NCBI RefSeq assembly: GCF_000182925.2
Contig: NC_026501.1
Coordinates: 5,931,917 to 5,995,916, forward strand
Direction of reading: 5' to 3'
Source: Neurospora crassa OR74A
Lineage: Eukaryota > Ascomycota > Sordariomycetes > Sordariales > Sordariaceae
DNA: 64,000 nt
A model generated the notes under the pieces. It was not told the DNA's origin. It searched no databases and saw only the letters and a program-made list of their open reading frames with translations. Position 1 is the first letter of the stretch, and every line of letters begins with the position of its first letter. A program made the position numbers and the translations under genes. Positions 13,691 through 26,959 of this stretch are shown piece by piece.

Positions 13691-13699
13691 CTCCTCATC

Positions 13700-15711
<2,012 letters not shown>

Positions 15712-16961
15712 GTGGTTTCATGCTGATGGAGACCCGTTCGGATGGAATTGGGACCTGGGAAGGTTTCTAGGGGTGACCGGTTGACCGACATGTGTTACCT
15801 CGGATGACCAAAGGACACGGGTATGGCTAATGAAAATGGCGGAATGACATAGAGTTTTAATGATCAATACCAAGTTTCTTTTACCCCATATGCGTTGGCA
15901 AGAACCACGTGCAATGTTTGTGACATGGATCGGTAGCGTTAGCCATCTGTTTCTCCCCTTTCCCCGCGATTCCCCGTTCCCATTCCCGGCCCGCTCCGGG
16001 CTACCCGGTACCAACTCGGCACCCCTGTTACAGTAGTGCATTATTGTCAGGTCCGCAAGAGACTTATCAACGCTGTTTTCCGAAGGAGGTCAGGATCTCC
16101 CCAAGTCGTTTGCAACCTGATAGGCTGGAGTAGGTACGCAGAGGAGCATGTTGAATGTTGCGACTTTTCGTAGTCTAGTGATATGTCTAGCCGACTTTCG
16201 GTTATTGTGTGAAGAGCTCCGCCTGTCCAACAGGTTAAAATCAACACCGGCAACAACACCGTAAATAAGCCCCGCTCGCCCGTGTTTCCCGGGCACCTTG
16301 ATAGAGTAGCCGGATCCTGGCCAAAGGTTTCCTGTAATGGCGTGCGCTTGATCATCGATCCCTCTTGATGACCCGTCCCATGTTGCGGCGACCGTTAAAT
16401 CGGGGCAGTGAGAAGAGATGTGGCTGAACATTTCATCAGCCCCATTGGCACGCGATATGCAGTGGCTTTCTGCAAACCCCGCCGTCTCAGTCTCTGCAGG
16501 TCGGAAGTTCCTGCCTGCCGGCACACATTGCGCCAGACAGCAGCCGCTGCCAACAACGCTTGCCAGCTGACCGCGCGGTTGCTATGGTGACTTTGCATGA
16601 TTGTTTGGCCAAGGGTGAATCAACAAGCGCAGAAAATCCACACGCCCCTCTCCCTTCAACCCAATTCAGCATGGTCTAGATCGCCAAGGTCGTCATTTCT
16701 TCATACTGTACAGACTCAAAGACGACCCTCCCCATCGCGTCTCCCAAATGAATTGGTGAAAGAAAGTCAACATTAGTGACAACGAACAAGCGACACACTG
16801 TCCCGATCGCGGGACCTTATCGACGCAAGAAAACAACAACAACAAATTGCTGGCCCCGCACCTTTTGACTTTATCGCATCCCAGACATTGAGCGATCGAA
16901 ACGTTTACGAGCGCGGGCGACTTTCGCCTTCTTACACGTAACAGCAGAGACGTCAGACAAG
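15712..16961. other. Enolase 3' region and BUB1 upstream region
   Basis: About 1.25 kb between two same-strand genes. It must hold the enolase 3' UTR and the checkpoint kinase promoter. Antisense frames here are short and unsupported. No terminator or regulatory motif can be named with confidence. Confidence 0.5.
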
Positions 16962-19900
16962 ATGACACCCCAAGATGACTCCGTCAACTTTGATATCATT
17001 GAATCTCACAAGGAGAACATCCAAGCCCTCCCCAGCGGTCGCTCCGCCCGCAAACTCGCAGAACTCTTCTCTCCTTCACATGGCGCCAGCAGTTCGAGGC
17101 AAGCGCTCGCACCACAACTAACACCGACCCCGAACCCTACCGAAGTCAAGTCCGTCAACGATGCCATCCGCGCCGAATACGAAGCCGAGCTAGCCGCCTT
17201 CAATCCCGAAGAGCAAGATGATCCCCTCGACATCTACGACCGCTACGTCCGCTGGACTCTCGACGCCTACCCGTCCGCCTCAGCCACACCGCAGTCGCAG
17301 CTGCATCTGCTGCTCGAGCGCGCCACCCGCGCCTTCGTCGGCAGCGCCCAGTACCGTAACGATGCGCGCTACTTGAGGATGTGGCTGCACTACATTCGCA
17401 TGTTCAGCGATGCGCCCCGCGAGGCATTCGTCTTCCTCTCGAGACACCAGATCGGCGAACAGCTGGCGCTGTACTACGAGGAGTTTGCGGCGTACCTAGA
17501 GGGTGAAGGGCGCTGGGCGCAGGCCGAGGAGGTTTACAAGATGGGTATTGAGAAGGAGGCTAGGCCGGTGTCGAGGCTGGTGAGGAAGTTTGGCGAGTTT
17601 GAGCAACGACGGGCGGCACTTCCTGAGGGTGCTGAGGATCAGAGCAATAGCGTCCCTGTCCTGCCGGTGGTCAGAAAAGCGCTGGGCGTCAAGTCAGATC
17701 CGTTCTTGGCGGCGGGCGTGGAGAGGTTGCCTCGGGATCCGCAAGCGCCGAGACCGAATATGGGCGTTGGAGGAGCAGCTGCGGGACCGTCGAAGCCGAA
17801 GAGTAAGCTGGCAATCTTTTCGGATGCAGATGCGGCAGCCCAGCAACCGGCCCTGGGCTCTCTAAGTGCTGGTTCGAAGGGATGGGATAGTATTGGGAGC
17901 TTGGCCGATCGGAAGAAGGAGAATACCGTGGAACCGAAGCCGTGGGCCGGCGAGGTACTCAAAGCTGGCGGAAAGAAACCTGTACAGAAGATGCAGGTAT
18001 TCAGGGATACGGTAAGTTTTAAAACCCCCCATCACTCCTTTCCTCTCCTTAAACCGATGTTGATCAAGAATAGGACTAATTGTTTACGATGGGTGGTGCG
18101 CTCGGCGTTCTGGCGCACTCGTTTTTGTATGTTATTGTACAGATCAAGAAGACTACGAATCCTATGATGATGAACAAGCAACAACTTTCTCAATCACATA
18201 TTCCAATACACCATTCTCAGTCCCAGGTGACGGTGAACCCGGTATCCGGTAAGCGGGAGAGGGTATTTGTGGACCTCAGAGTGATCTACCCTACGCCTGA
18301 CGAGCCCGGTACCGAGTTGAGTTTCGAAGAGATATGGGCTGCTCGAAGAGGTTGGCTGGATGTGGTCTGGGAGGACGAGAGAAAGAAACGACCACTAGAT
18401 GCGATGTTGACTCCAAAGAGGGACGAAAATATGGAAGACCTGACGTTGGAGATGGCGTCGACAAAAATTGTGGCTTACCATGATGTTTTGAAACTGGACG
18501 AAAACGGGAAGCCCATCTACCCTGAACACAAGGCTGGCAGGAGCGCCAAGAAGAACAAGGTGATTGAGGTGAACGAGACACAGATCAGTATGCACTTACG
18601 TCCCACGCCGACGCGACGTAAAACTTGCTAACGGACAACCATAGTCAAAGCCAAGCTGGACTCTCCTTCTGGGCCAAAGATGAAGAAGAGAGGCTCGTCA
18701 TCAGAACCAACCATGACGCTGCACACGAAAGCAGCAACAGATGACATCTACGACATCTTCAACGCTCCGCTTAAACCTACAGCAAACCCCAGTTTAAGCG
18801 ACGACGAGAATCGCTATGATTCGGATGACTATACTTGCGGTGTGGACGACACCTCGAAGAACCTTGCCACCAGTGAGGCAGGAGATGAGACCACAGTTGT
18901 AGAGGCAATCGAGGAAACGGATGTTGCAGACGAGGATGACGACGTCAAGAGCGAGTGGTCCGACTTCACAGCGCGAAAACACATTCCTGATTACCAAGGT
19001 GGTGGGGACGAAGACCATGAAATGACGGATGTTTTGGACGAAGAACTCAACGGCCAGCCTGAAACCTCCCATTCACAGTTTAATCACAACAAGGTTCCAG
19101 ACGAAAACCCAACGCAGGGTGAGCGTCCCTTGACTCACAACCCCCCACCCGCACCCGAAGAAGTTCCTCCTACCACGAGGAATATCTTCGTACCAGTCCC
19201 TCCCGCAGACTACGTCCCGACAAGAAGGCCGTATCGAGATCCGGTAGAAGTGGCTAATAACCGCCTGCCCTTCATGACGCCTATCACAGAAAGAACGGAG
19301 TTTTCGTCGCTCGACGTCACGTATCACCACCCAAACATGCATCACCCTGTTCTCACCAAGACCCCGTCTAAGGCACCGGGCCTGCATCACGACATGAGGG
19401 ATGACATGTCCGTGGATGGTGAGGAGGAGGACGGCCAATTTTCTGAAAATGAAGATGAAGATATGCTCGAGCCGGAGAGCAGTCCGCTGCGTGAGATCCC
19501 TGAGGAAGACGAGGAAGAAGAGGAGCAGCAAGAGAAGTTCTCGCCGATTCCAGTCTTGTATGGCCAGTTGGGCCAGAATCAGCCCGCGGCCAGATCCCCT
19601 CTCGCCGTGAAGTCAGTTACCACATCACCTTTGGCACACAGAGCGGTTTCTCCTCTCGCGCCCAGGCTTCCAGGGCCTATCATCAAAGAACTGCAGTGCA
19701 ACCCCGTCGACGAGCTCGTCCGCAAGAAGATCCTCGCTAACGTTCATCCTCCCCTCACCTCGTACGAGGGCTTCTACGACCACCGCCACGAGAAGATCCG
19801 CAAGGGCGCCGAAATCCGCAAGTTTGCTCAAGCCCAGTCCGCGGCTAGTAAGCGCGGGAGGAAGAGCACCTCTGCCGACAAGCGCGATTCCCTCAACGAG

Positions 19901-21028
19901 CCGCATCCTATCATGTTGCAGCTCCCCGGCAATCCCAGCACCAAGTACACCATCAAAAAGGAACTCGGCGCCGGTGCCTATGCCCCTGTCTACCTGGTCG
20001 AGAATTCCAAGCCTACCAAGACTGCCTCCCGAACTGGTTATGGTTATGGGCAACAAGAGAACGAGAACAACAACCTTCCCGCCCACCTAATCCGTCACCC
20101 CCGCGAAGCCCTCAAGATGGAACAACCCCCGACGGCTTGGGAATTCTACATGATGCGCCTCGCGCATACCCGCCTCCTCGCCGCCAACACCTCCTTACAC
20201 CACCGCGCCCTCGCTTCCCTCAGCCCGGCCCTCGAGCTACACCTCTACCAAGACGAAGGCTTCCTCTTTCTCCCCTTTTTCCAGCACGGCACTCTGCTCG
20301 ACGTGATCAACCTCTTCCGCTCAGAGTCTTCAGGTGTAATGGACGAGCAGCTAGCCATGTTCTTCACCGTCGAACTCTTGCGGGCCATCGAGGCCTTGCA
20401 CTCGGTGGGCATCATGCACGGCGACGTCAAAGTCGACAATTGTCTCCTTCGCCTCCCTACGACGACGGATATCTTGCCGACTAACCAGTACCACGCCGAC
20501 GGATCCGGCGGGTGGGCTGCGCGCGGATTGACGCTCATTGATTTCGGGAGGGGTATTGACTTTAGGCAGTTCAGACAAGAAGTCCAGTTCGTGGCGGACT
20601 GGAAGCCTACCGCGCAGGACTGTGCCGAGATGAGGGAGGGGCGGCCGTGGACGTGGCAGATTGATTACCATGGTCTTGCCGGGGTTGTGCACGCGTTGTT
20701 GTTTGGGAAATACATTGATACGGTGCCTTGCGGAACTTCCCACTCCAGGTCGTTCGGTGGCCCAGGTGGGAATGATCAGAAGAGGTATAAGATCAGGGAG
20801 AACCTAAAGCGGTATTGGCAAACGGATATTTGGGGCCATTGTTTTGATTTGTTGCTGAACCCCGGGAGCTATGTGGATGAGGAGGAAGGGGGGAATATGC
20901 CTGTCCTAAAGGGGCTGAGGACGGTTCGGGAGAGGATGGAGGGCTGGTTGGAGGCGAATTGTGAGAGGGGCGTGGGTTTGAGGGGGTGGATGGGAAAGGT
21001 TGAGGCTTGGTCTAGGGGAAGGAGGTGA
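16962..21028 (+). CDS. bub1: Spindle checkpoint kinase BUB1 (MadBub-like)
   Basis: Kinetochore kinase and scaffold of the spindle assembly checkpoint. Exons 16962-18011, 18143-18587 and 18645-21028 give 1292 residues. Intron 2 (57 nt, CTAAC branch) is firm; intron 1 (131 nt) uses the first AG after a GACTAAT branch site, although in-frame acceptors near 18220 are possible. Domains in order: KEN box at residues 17-19; Mad3/BUB1 TPR region about 55-210; second KEN box at 319-321; GLEBS-type Bub3-binding motif TELSFEEIWAARRGW about 405-422; acidic middle with FMTPITERTE, resembling the conserved Mad1-binding motif; kinase domain from about 932 with loop GAGAYA, Lys989 in ALKME, HGDVKVDN at 1090 and DFG at 1131. 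All key kinase residues are present. The two KEN boxes flanking the TPR are typical of the ancestral MadBub form. Convergent with APN1. Confidence 0.95.
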
Positions 21029-21429
21029 AGAGTTACGTTGGTGGGAGGGAGGGTAAGTGATAATCGCGGGTTTATTTTTCGCAGAAGGTGGATTGTTTTA
21101 CTTTGCTATACACCGTGCCGGCGTTGACTGGTTAGGACACACAAGGAGTTGACAGGCACGGCATCAAGGTTCTATTAAGAGCAAACGACATTGCTGAACA
21201 TAATGACGGGATGTTGATTTTCTTACTATTGTGGACGTACAATTACTTTTCCATTCCCCCTTTGAGGGTGGCATCTGTCTATGCAACGCTATATATACAA
21301 GCTTCAAAGCACCATACCCCCAACTCCGTAGCTAAATAGTGTCTGTTCATTGTCGGTATACGATAGATCATGACAAAATAATTCAGACACTCCGTCTATG
21401 CTTGAATGCCTTTGATCATCCCTCGAGTC
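21029..21429. other. Convergent 3' region BUB1/APN1
   Basis: About 400 bp between two converging genes, moderately AT-rich, holding both 3' UTRs. No further gene seen. Confidence 0.6.
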
Positions 21430-23099
21430 TTACTCGTGATCCTCCCCCTCACTCTCCTCCTTTACCTTTCTCTTAAAGAAGCTCGATATCGACCCTCCCG
21501 CAGCCGCGGCCCCCTTCTTTCCCTTCCCAGCCCCTTTCTTCGCATCTTTCTCAGCCTTCTTATCCACCTGCTCTTGGATCTTGGCCCTCTCACTCGCCCC
21601 CCTTTTTTGCAACTCCTCCTCCATCTTTTTAAAATCCTCGCTCTCTGCATCCATCCCCACCAAGCTCTCCAACAACTTGATCTCATCCGCCCATATCTGC
21701 TTATTCTCCACCATCTTCCCATCCGCCCCCTTCTCCTCTATCGGCGTCTCCAGCACCATCGGCAACCCCTGCACTGCCTCGTAGTTCATCAGGTTATGAA
21801 ACGCTCTCAGCCCCAGGAATCCTGTGCCGATATTGGCGTGTAGGTCTCTGCACGAGCCAAAGGGGGCTTTGCTATCGTTCAAATGGAACGCCTTGAGATA
21901 CTTCAGACCGACAATCTCGTCAAATCGCTTCATGGTTTTTTCGAAAGCCTCTGGCGTGCGCAAGTCGTGTCCCGCCGCAAAGGCATGGCATGTATCAATA
22001 CACACGCCCACGCGGCTCTTATCCTCCACCCCATCAATGATCATCTTCAGATCCTCAAAGCGGGAGCCGATCACGTTGCCGGAGCCGCACATGTTCTCAA
22101 TAACTGTCACCACCTCTCCCGTCCCTTTCTCCTTATGCGCCCGGTTCAACTGGCTTGCAATACGCGCGCACGCTTCTTCGATGGGCTCCCCGCCCGTCGA
22201 ACCGGGGTGGAAGTTGTACAGCTTGATTCCCAATGTGGCGCAGCGTTGCAGGTCGTCGACAAAGTTGCCGTAGGCTTGGTCAGCTTTGGCTTTGTCGACC
22301 TGGGCGAGGTTGACGAGGTAGGAGCCGTGGGGGAGAACGTGTAAGGAGGGGGAGTAGCCATGGAGAGAGGCAAGGCGGGAGAAATCGGCGGCGGCGGAGC
22401 GGTCGAGGGGCGGTGATACCCATTTACGTTGGGATTTGAGGAAGACGGCGAAGGCGTTGGCGCCGATGTGCAGGGCGTTGGTGATGGAGTTTTGGACGCC
22501 TGCAGTTGGGGAGGTGGGAGTAGTGGTTAGTAAAGTGGGGGTAATTAAGGACGGGTAGGAGAGGGGAGGGACGTAAACAAAACAAAACGATGGGTGGGTG
22601 GGTGGTGAGATGACATACCTCCAGCACTGCTAACATGGGCTCCAATGTAGAGCTTCCTCTTCATCGACTCAACTGGTGTCCTGGTTGCCAAGGGAGTGGC
22701 ATCCTCTTCAGAAGCCTTGGTCTTGCGCTTCTTGGGAGCCGGCTTTTTCGCTTCTTCTTGGACAGAGTCCTTGTTCTCGATGTTTTCAGCATTGTCATCG
22801 TTTTCTTCCTCTTGGACTTTGCCTTTGCGCTCCCTCGCAGCGACTTTCTTGACAACAACCTTCCCCTCGACCACCTCCGTCTTCTTGACACCACCCTTGG
22901 CTCGGGTACCCTTCTTGACGTCAACGTCAGTCTCCTCGACCCTGGATTTCTCAATGGTGGCGGAAGATATCTTGGTTGCCGCCCGCGACTTTGCGCTGCG
23001 GGTTGGGCGACTGGGACACATTGTTGAGACTGGCCGGTATGATCGCGAGACTCCAGAAGTACTTGGAAGGCTGAAGAGTCGGATGAAGCTGCGATTCAT
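21430..23099 (-). CDS. apn1: AP endonuclease, endonuclease IV family
   Basis: Cleaves DNA 5' of abasic sites and removes 3' blocking groups in base-excision repair; a trinuclear-zinc TIM-barrel enzyme. Exon 1 is 22619-23099 and exon 2 is 21430-22499, joined across a 119-nt GT-AG intron so that AHVSSAGG runs into VQNSITNALHIGANAF; total 516 residues. The catalytic domain starts near residue 150 with YIGAHVSSAGG, followed by VLPHGSYLVN, NFHPGS, ENMCGSGNV, CIDTCHAFAAGHD, HLNDSK, HANIGTG and LETP, which supply the metal ligands. The first 25 residues (MNRSFIRLF start, Arg/Ser rich) look like a mitochondrial presequence, and a second Met follows, so dual targeting is plausible. A Lys-rich linker follows. 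The C-terminal tail is Lys/Gly/Ala rich and ends with SISSFFKRKVKEE, reminiscent of a PCNA-binding motif without its Gln. Confidence 0.96.
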
Positions 23100-23443
23100 A
23101 CGAGAGCAGAACAGAAAAGAAGGGAAGAGGTAAGGTATTGGAAGTTTTGGGTGTCACAATGATGTGGAGCACGTGTTTGCCGCGTATGGTAATTGTAAAG
23201 GTTATGACGCGCAAACCCGCGACTGCACGTGCAAGTTTGCTTTCATCGATGGAAGTAATTAAGACCCCTGTAGGTAAGTGTGGAGAGGATGTCATTCAGT
23301 AATTCAGTGTTGTAACGGTGTATAGGTTTGTCGTTTACTCGTTTGATATATGCCAAGACGTAAAGTGAAGTTTCCCCGAGACATCCTTCTTTAGTTTGCA
23401 CGTCACCGTCAAATAGGCTCGATCGACCTTTAACTCGGAATGT
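23100..23443. promoter_or_regulatory. APN1 upstream region
   Basis: Non-RIP sequence between the APN1 start and the hAT target-site duplication. It must contain the promoter, but no motif can be assigned. The transposon begins about 350 bp upstream of the APN1 start codon. Confidence 0.45.
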
Positions 23444-23460
23444 CAATGTGCTAGGGATGG
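23444..23460. repeat. hAT left boundary: TSD plus terminal inverted repeat
   Basis: CAATGTGC (23444-23451) followed by TAGGGATGG (23452-23460). The repeat may extend imperfectly further in (GTGGAATTTC against the right end's TCAATTCCTG). Confidence 0.9.
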
Positions 23461-25990
23461 GGTGGAATTTCACGGAAATTGTAAGGATGTGAAAAGTAAG
23501 GGAAATATCTGAAAAATAAAGGATTATTTCCACACGTGCAGTATCATGTGACCTTATGCCCCATAAATACGTACTATATGGGTGTAAGTGCTGGTATCTG
23601 GGCTGGGATTCTATGTGCAAAAGTGGTAGATTTCGTGCAAAATGCTTGGTTTGTGGCTAAATCTAACTGTCTTTTTCTAACTTTTCTTATAAACCTCGAT
23701 AATTATAATTTTTATCACTATAACTATGGTAATTAAGTTTCGTTAATAATAATGGGATTATCCTCCTGTATTTCCGTATATAACCGATCTTCTAGTTTGT
23801 TAAAGAATTCTTCTCTTTGCTGGTTGGGTAAGGCTATAAAGGGAATATAATTATCGTTAAGAGCCTTATAGTTTATAAAGATAAATGAAGCTATATTTAT
23901 CTTATTAATTTCTATATAATTATATAGAGGACCTTCAATAAAGTTTATATTCGAGAAGGTACGTTTAGAAGGTATACTATTGGCTGGCGCTTGTAGTAGT
24001 TTGATGGCTATAAGTTATAATTTACTACCCTCTATGTATAAGTAAGTTTAAAAAGTAGTAGATTGGTAGTTATACCGCTATACTTACCGTTAGGGTGCAA
24101 ATATCCCTTCTTTTACTAAATAAAGTAAGAATTCGTTAATTAGTTTATAGTTATTAATTCTAATCGTTTGGTTATATTTATTTAAGAAGTTATATAGTTG
24201 TAGTATGATTTTTGGAATAGTTGGTTGGATTTGGTGAATTTGTATCCCTATATTATTAGGGTAAAGAAGGTATACTAGCTAATTTATAAGTATTAATTAT
24301 TTATTCCTTTATATAATATATATAGCTACGAGAGACTTTTAGTTTTGTAGTATAATATTACGCTATAAAGGTTGCTAAATATTTTAAATATTTAATTATT
24401 AAGGGATAATATAGTTAATAATTACTTTACTAAATTCTAATCTTAATTGAGTTTTATAAATTGGCTATAGGAAGTACTTAAGAATATTAAGAGCGTACTA
24501 GAAGTTAATGTTTTCGATAATAGTTAATACGTTATTAAGTTTAATAGGTTCATTATTATTATTAATAGTAGGAGGTACATCGTTAGGTATAATATTATAC
24601 TAAATATTATTATATATATTACGAATAAAGGCAATAAAGGCGTACTTCGCTTTTTAAATTGAGGTAATAGATTTATACTATAACCCCTAGCGAGTAATTA
24701 TACTACTATATAAATATATTAAATTAATATTGATTGATAGCGATAATAATTGATAAGGGGATATTTAAAGATAATTTATAAAGATAGTATGTTTATTAAT
24801 TTATATAATTCTACTAGTATATATATATATAGTTTAGCTAGCTACAACTTCGAGGTTTTAAAGAAGGTTACTAATTGGGTAATACTATTAGTAATTAACT
24901 TAAATAGCTCTATCCCTAGTATATCTTTAATGAGTAGTTGGAGGCTATAAGAATTGTATAGAATGGGGAAAGTATATTTTAATTCGTCCTTCTCTATTAA
25001 AATTATATTAGTAAAGCGGGCGTTACTATATATATTAGTAATAAAGCTAGTAATTTTTACTTAGTTGTTTTTAATAAGTATATTAGCCTTAGCGAAGACT
25101 AATTGTGCAACGTTTATTATAGTATATTCGGTATTGCTGGTATAAATATTCTTCTAGTAAAAAGTAGTTTTATTAGGGAAATAAATTAAAATATTAAGGA
25201 TACAACGGTTAACGTAGTTATTAAACTTATTAAAGATAACACTAAGATAGGTAGCTCGCTGGATCTTAATTATTACTACTATTTTAACTTTATTATAAAT
25301 ATAAGGGAAATAAATATTTGAAATAGTACGCTAGTATAGTAGAGTATATATTGGGTTAATTAATTAGAATAGAAGCTTTATTTCTGGGGTATCTATAGTT
25401 AAGAACGGTTTGCCCCTATATAGAATCGCTTTAATTATAAATATATTATTATATTCAATTTGCTCTAGGGATAAGACTAGCGCGTAACGACGGATATCTT
25501 CGTTGTTAAGGATTTGCTAGTTTAATTAGTAATATTGAAAAGCGTTGTAAATTTATAGATGAAGGTATAGTTAAACGGTTATTAGCTTAGTTAATAATAT
25601 TAGTAAGTATTATATATTTGTAAATACTCCTTTATTCTAGTAATATTAGTATATTGTATTTAATTATAGAATCGGCACTTAGTATCTTAGGCCCGATTGT
25701 TAGAGCGTATATGTAGTTTAAAATGGCGGTAAACCGCTTTATTTCGAATAGGAGGCATCTTGCGGGTGTTGTAATGACTTTAAGCATTTAAAAGTATTTG
25801 AAATTATGTGGTTTGGTTGATATACGAAGGAGTTATTGACGATGGTATATGTTGGAGACTATGGTACAGATGTAGATTTTTCTAGTGGCTTGAGCGTACG
25901 GGCCGTTATTTGCAAATAGAAATTTCGATATTTTCAGAATTTCGAAATTTTTAGGATTTTTCTTATTTTTACAGGAATTGACCATCCCTA
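23452..25990 (-). mobile_element. hAT-family DNA transposon, RIP-damaged, with TSD
   Basis: A 2539-bp element. The left end TAGGGATGG (23452-23460) and right end CCATCCCTA (25982-25990) are inverted repeats. Both sides carry the identical 8-bp direct repeat CAATGTGC (23444-23451 and 25991-25998), the length typical of hAT target-site duplications. Inside is a minus-strand transposase relic from a BED finger to an hATC-like C terminus. The insert is AT-rich while both flanks are normal, so it landed inside gene island 1. The plus strand has lost CpA but kept TpG, so RIP acted mostly on one strand. Confidence 0.92.
23733..25758 (-). pseudogene. hAT transposase, BED finger to hATC, RIP-inactivated
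   Basis: Starts with an intact ATG at 25756-25758 (MPPIRNKAVYRHFKLHIRSN). A BED-type zinc-finger region follows: CRFYNQIQ, then a leucine-rich stretch. The central part includes SLQLLIKDILGIELF and ITQLVTFFKTSKLQLAKL, matching the hAT pattern of an SxxLQLLIKD segment followed by a region ending in LxxLR. The C terminus reads SIPSKRTFSNINFIEGP and ends at a TAA (23733-23735), matching the hATC dimerisation region. Three different frames are used, so there are at least two indels or introns, plus scattered TAG/TAA. Almost full length for the family (about 670 codons), but not functional as it stands. Confidence 0.8.
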
Positions 25991-25998
25991 CAATGTGC
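25982..25998. repeat. hAT right boundary: terminal inverted repeat plus TSD
   Basis: CCATCCCTA (25982-25990) followed by CAATGTGC (25991-25998), matching the left boundary exactly over 9 and 8 bases. Confidence 0.9.
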
Positions 25999-26400
25999 CG
26001 ATCAAAATAAATCTTAATGGCTGTTTAGAAACTGTCGAAAAACTAATAAAAAGCTGGCTCTTCCCGTACCCCGGAACTAAGACATACCGTCAAATAGTAA
26101 GTCCATTACTAATGGGGACAAACGAAGCAGGTAGTAGTCTCTATCACATAACCTCCGACGACAAGCTTCAACGGACCCGCCCCATAATTATATAGGTCTC
26201 CTCTCTTCGAACTTTTGTGAAAGGAGGTCTATTACGGTTTTACGCGAAAACGTCGTCGGCTACAGTTATACACATACAAATCGGCCTCAACAAAAACCAG
26301 AAATCTACAAATATTTGTAAATATCTCAATAATAACAAATCGTATTTAGAAATAGTTTACTTGTTGGATATAGTACAAGTACGAACTTCCGTAAACATTT
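25999..26400. other. Non-RIP remnant of gene island 1 right of hAT
   Basis: Normal-composition DNA that was contiguous with 23443 before the hAT insertion. An open frame starting at a GTG (25995-26195) spans the element boundary and has no recognised domain. Sequence becomes AT-rich after about 26240, with a run of T at about 26399-26411. No gene supported. Confidence 0.5.
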
Positions 26401-26959
26401 TTTTTTTTTTCTATTATTACCTATATTAACTATTAATTATCTACTAGGGGGTTACCTTCGTCGGCTATAATAATTATTATTTAAGAAATAGGTATTATAT
26501 TTCTATTAACTTTAATTTAAATTATTTAAAATTTAACTAAAATAATAGTTTAAGTAAATTACACCTTTAACGAAATTTTTACTTTCATTTAATATTTTAA
26601 AACCTATTCCGACTTTACTATGTTACCTATACTAAATATAATTATATAGTAATATATTACTATAATTATTGAATATACGAATTTAAATAATTATAAATAA
26701 TTTTAAATTCGGTTTATATATACTATTATTTAACTTTTATTTAACCTAACCGCTTAATTAACGTTTAGTTAAACCCTACGTTAGCCTCACCCTAAGTAGG
26801 TTAAATATATCCGTTATATTATTTACCGGTATAGTAATATAATTTTAATTACTATAACCGAATTTAATAAAAGTATTATACTTTAAATAGTATTAATTAT
26901 TCTTCCTATATAAATTATATTACAAATTGTACCTCTCACTCGTCTTAATTAAAAATAAA

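Noticed and set aside
16047-16524. Minus-strand frames of 102 and 144 codons between enolase and BUB1
   Set aside because: Overlapping frames without domain, start context or splice partner.
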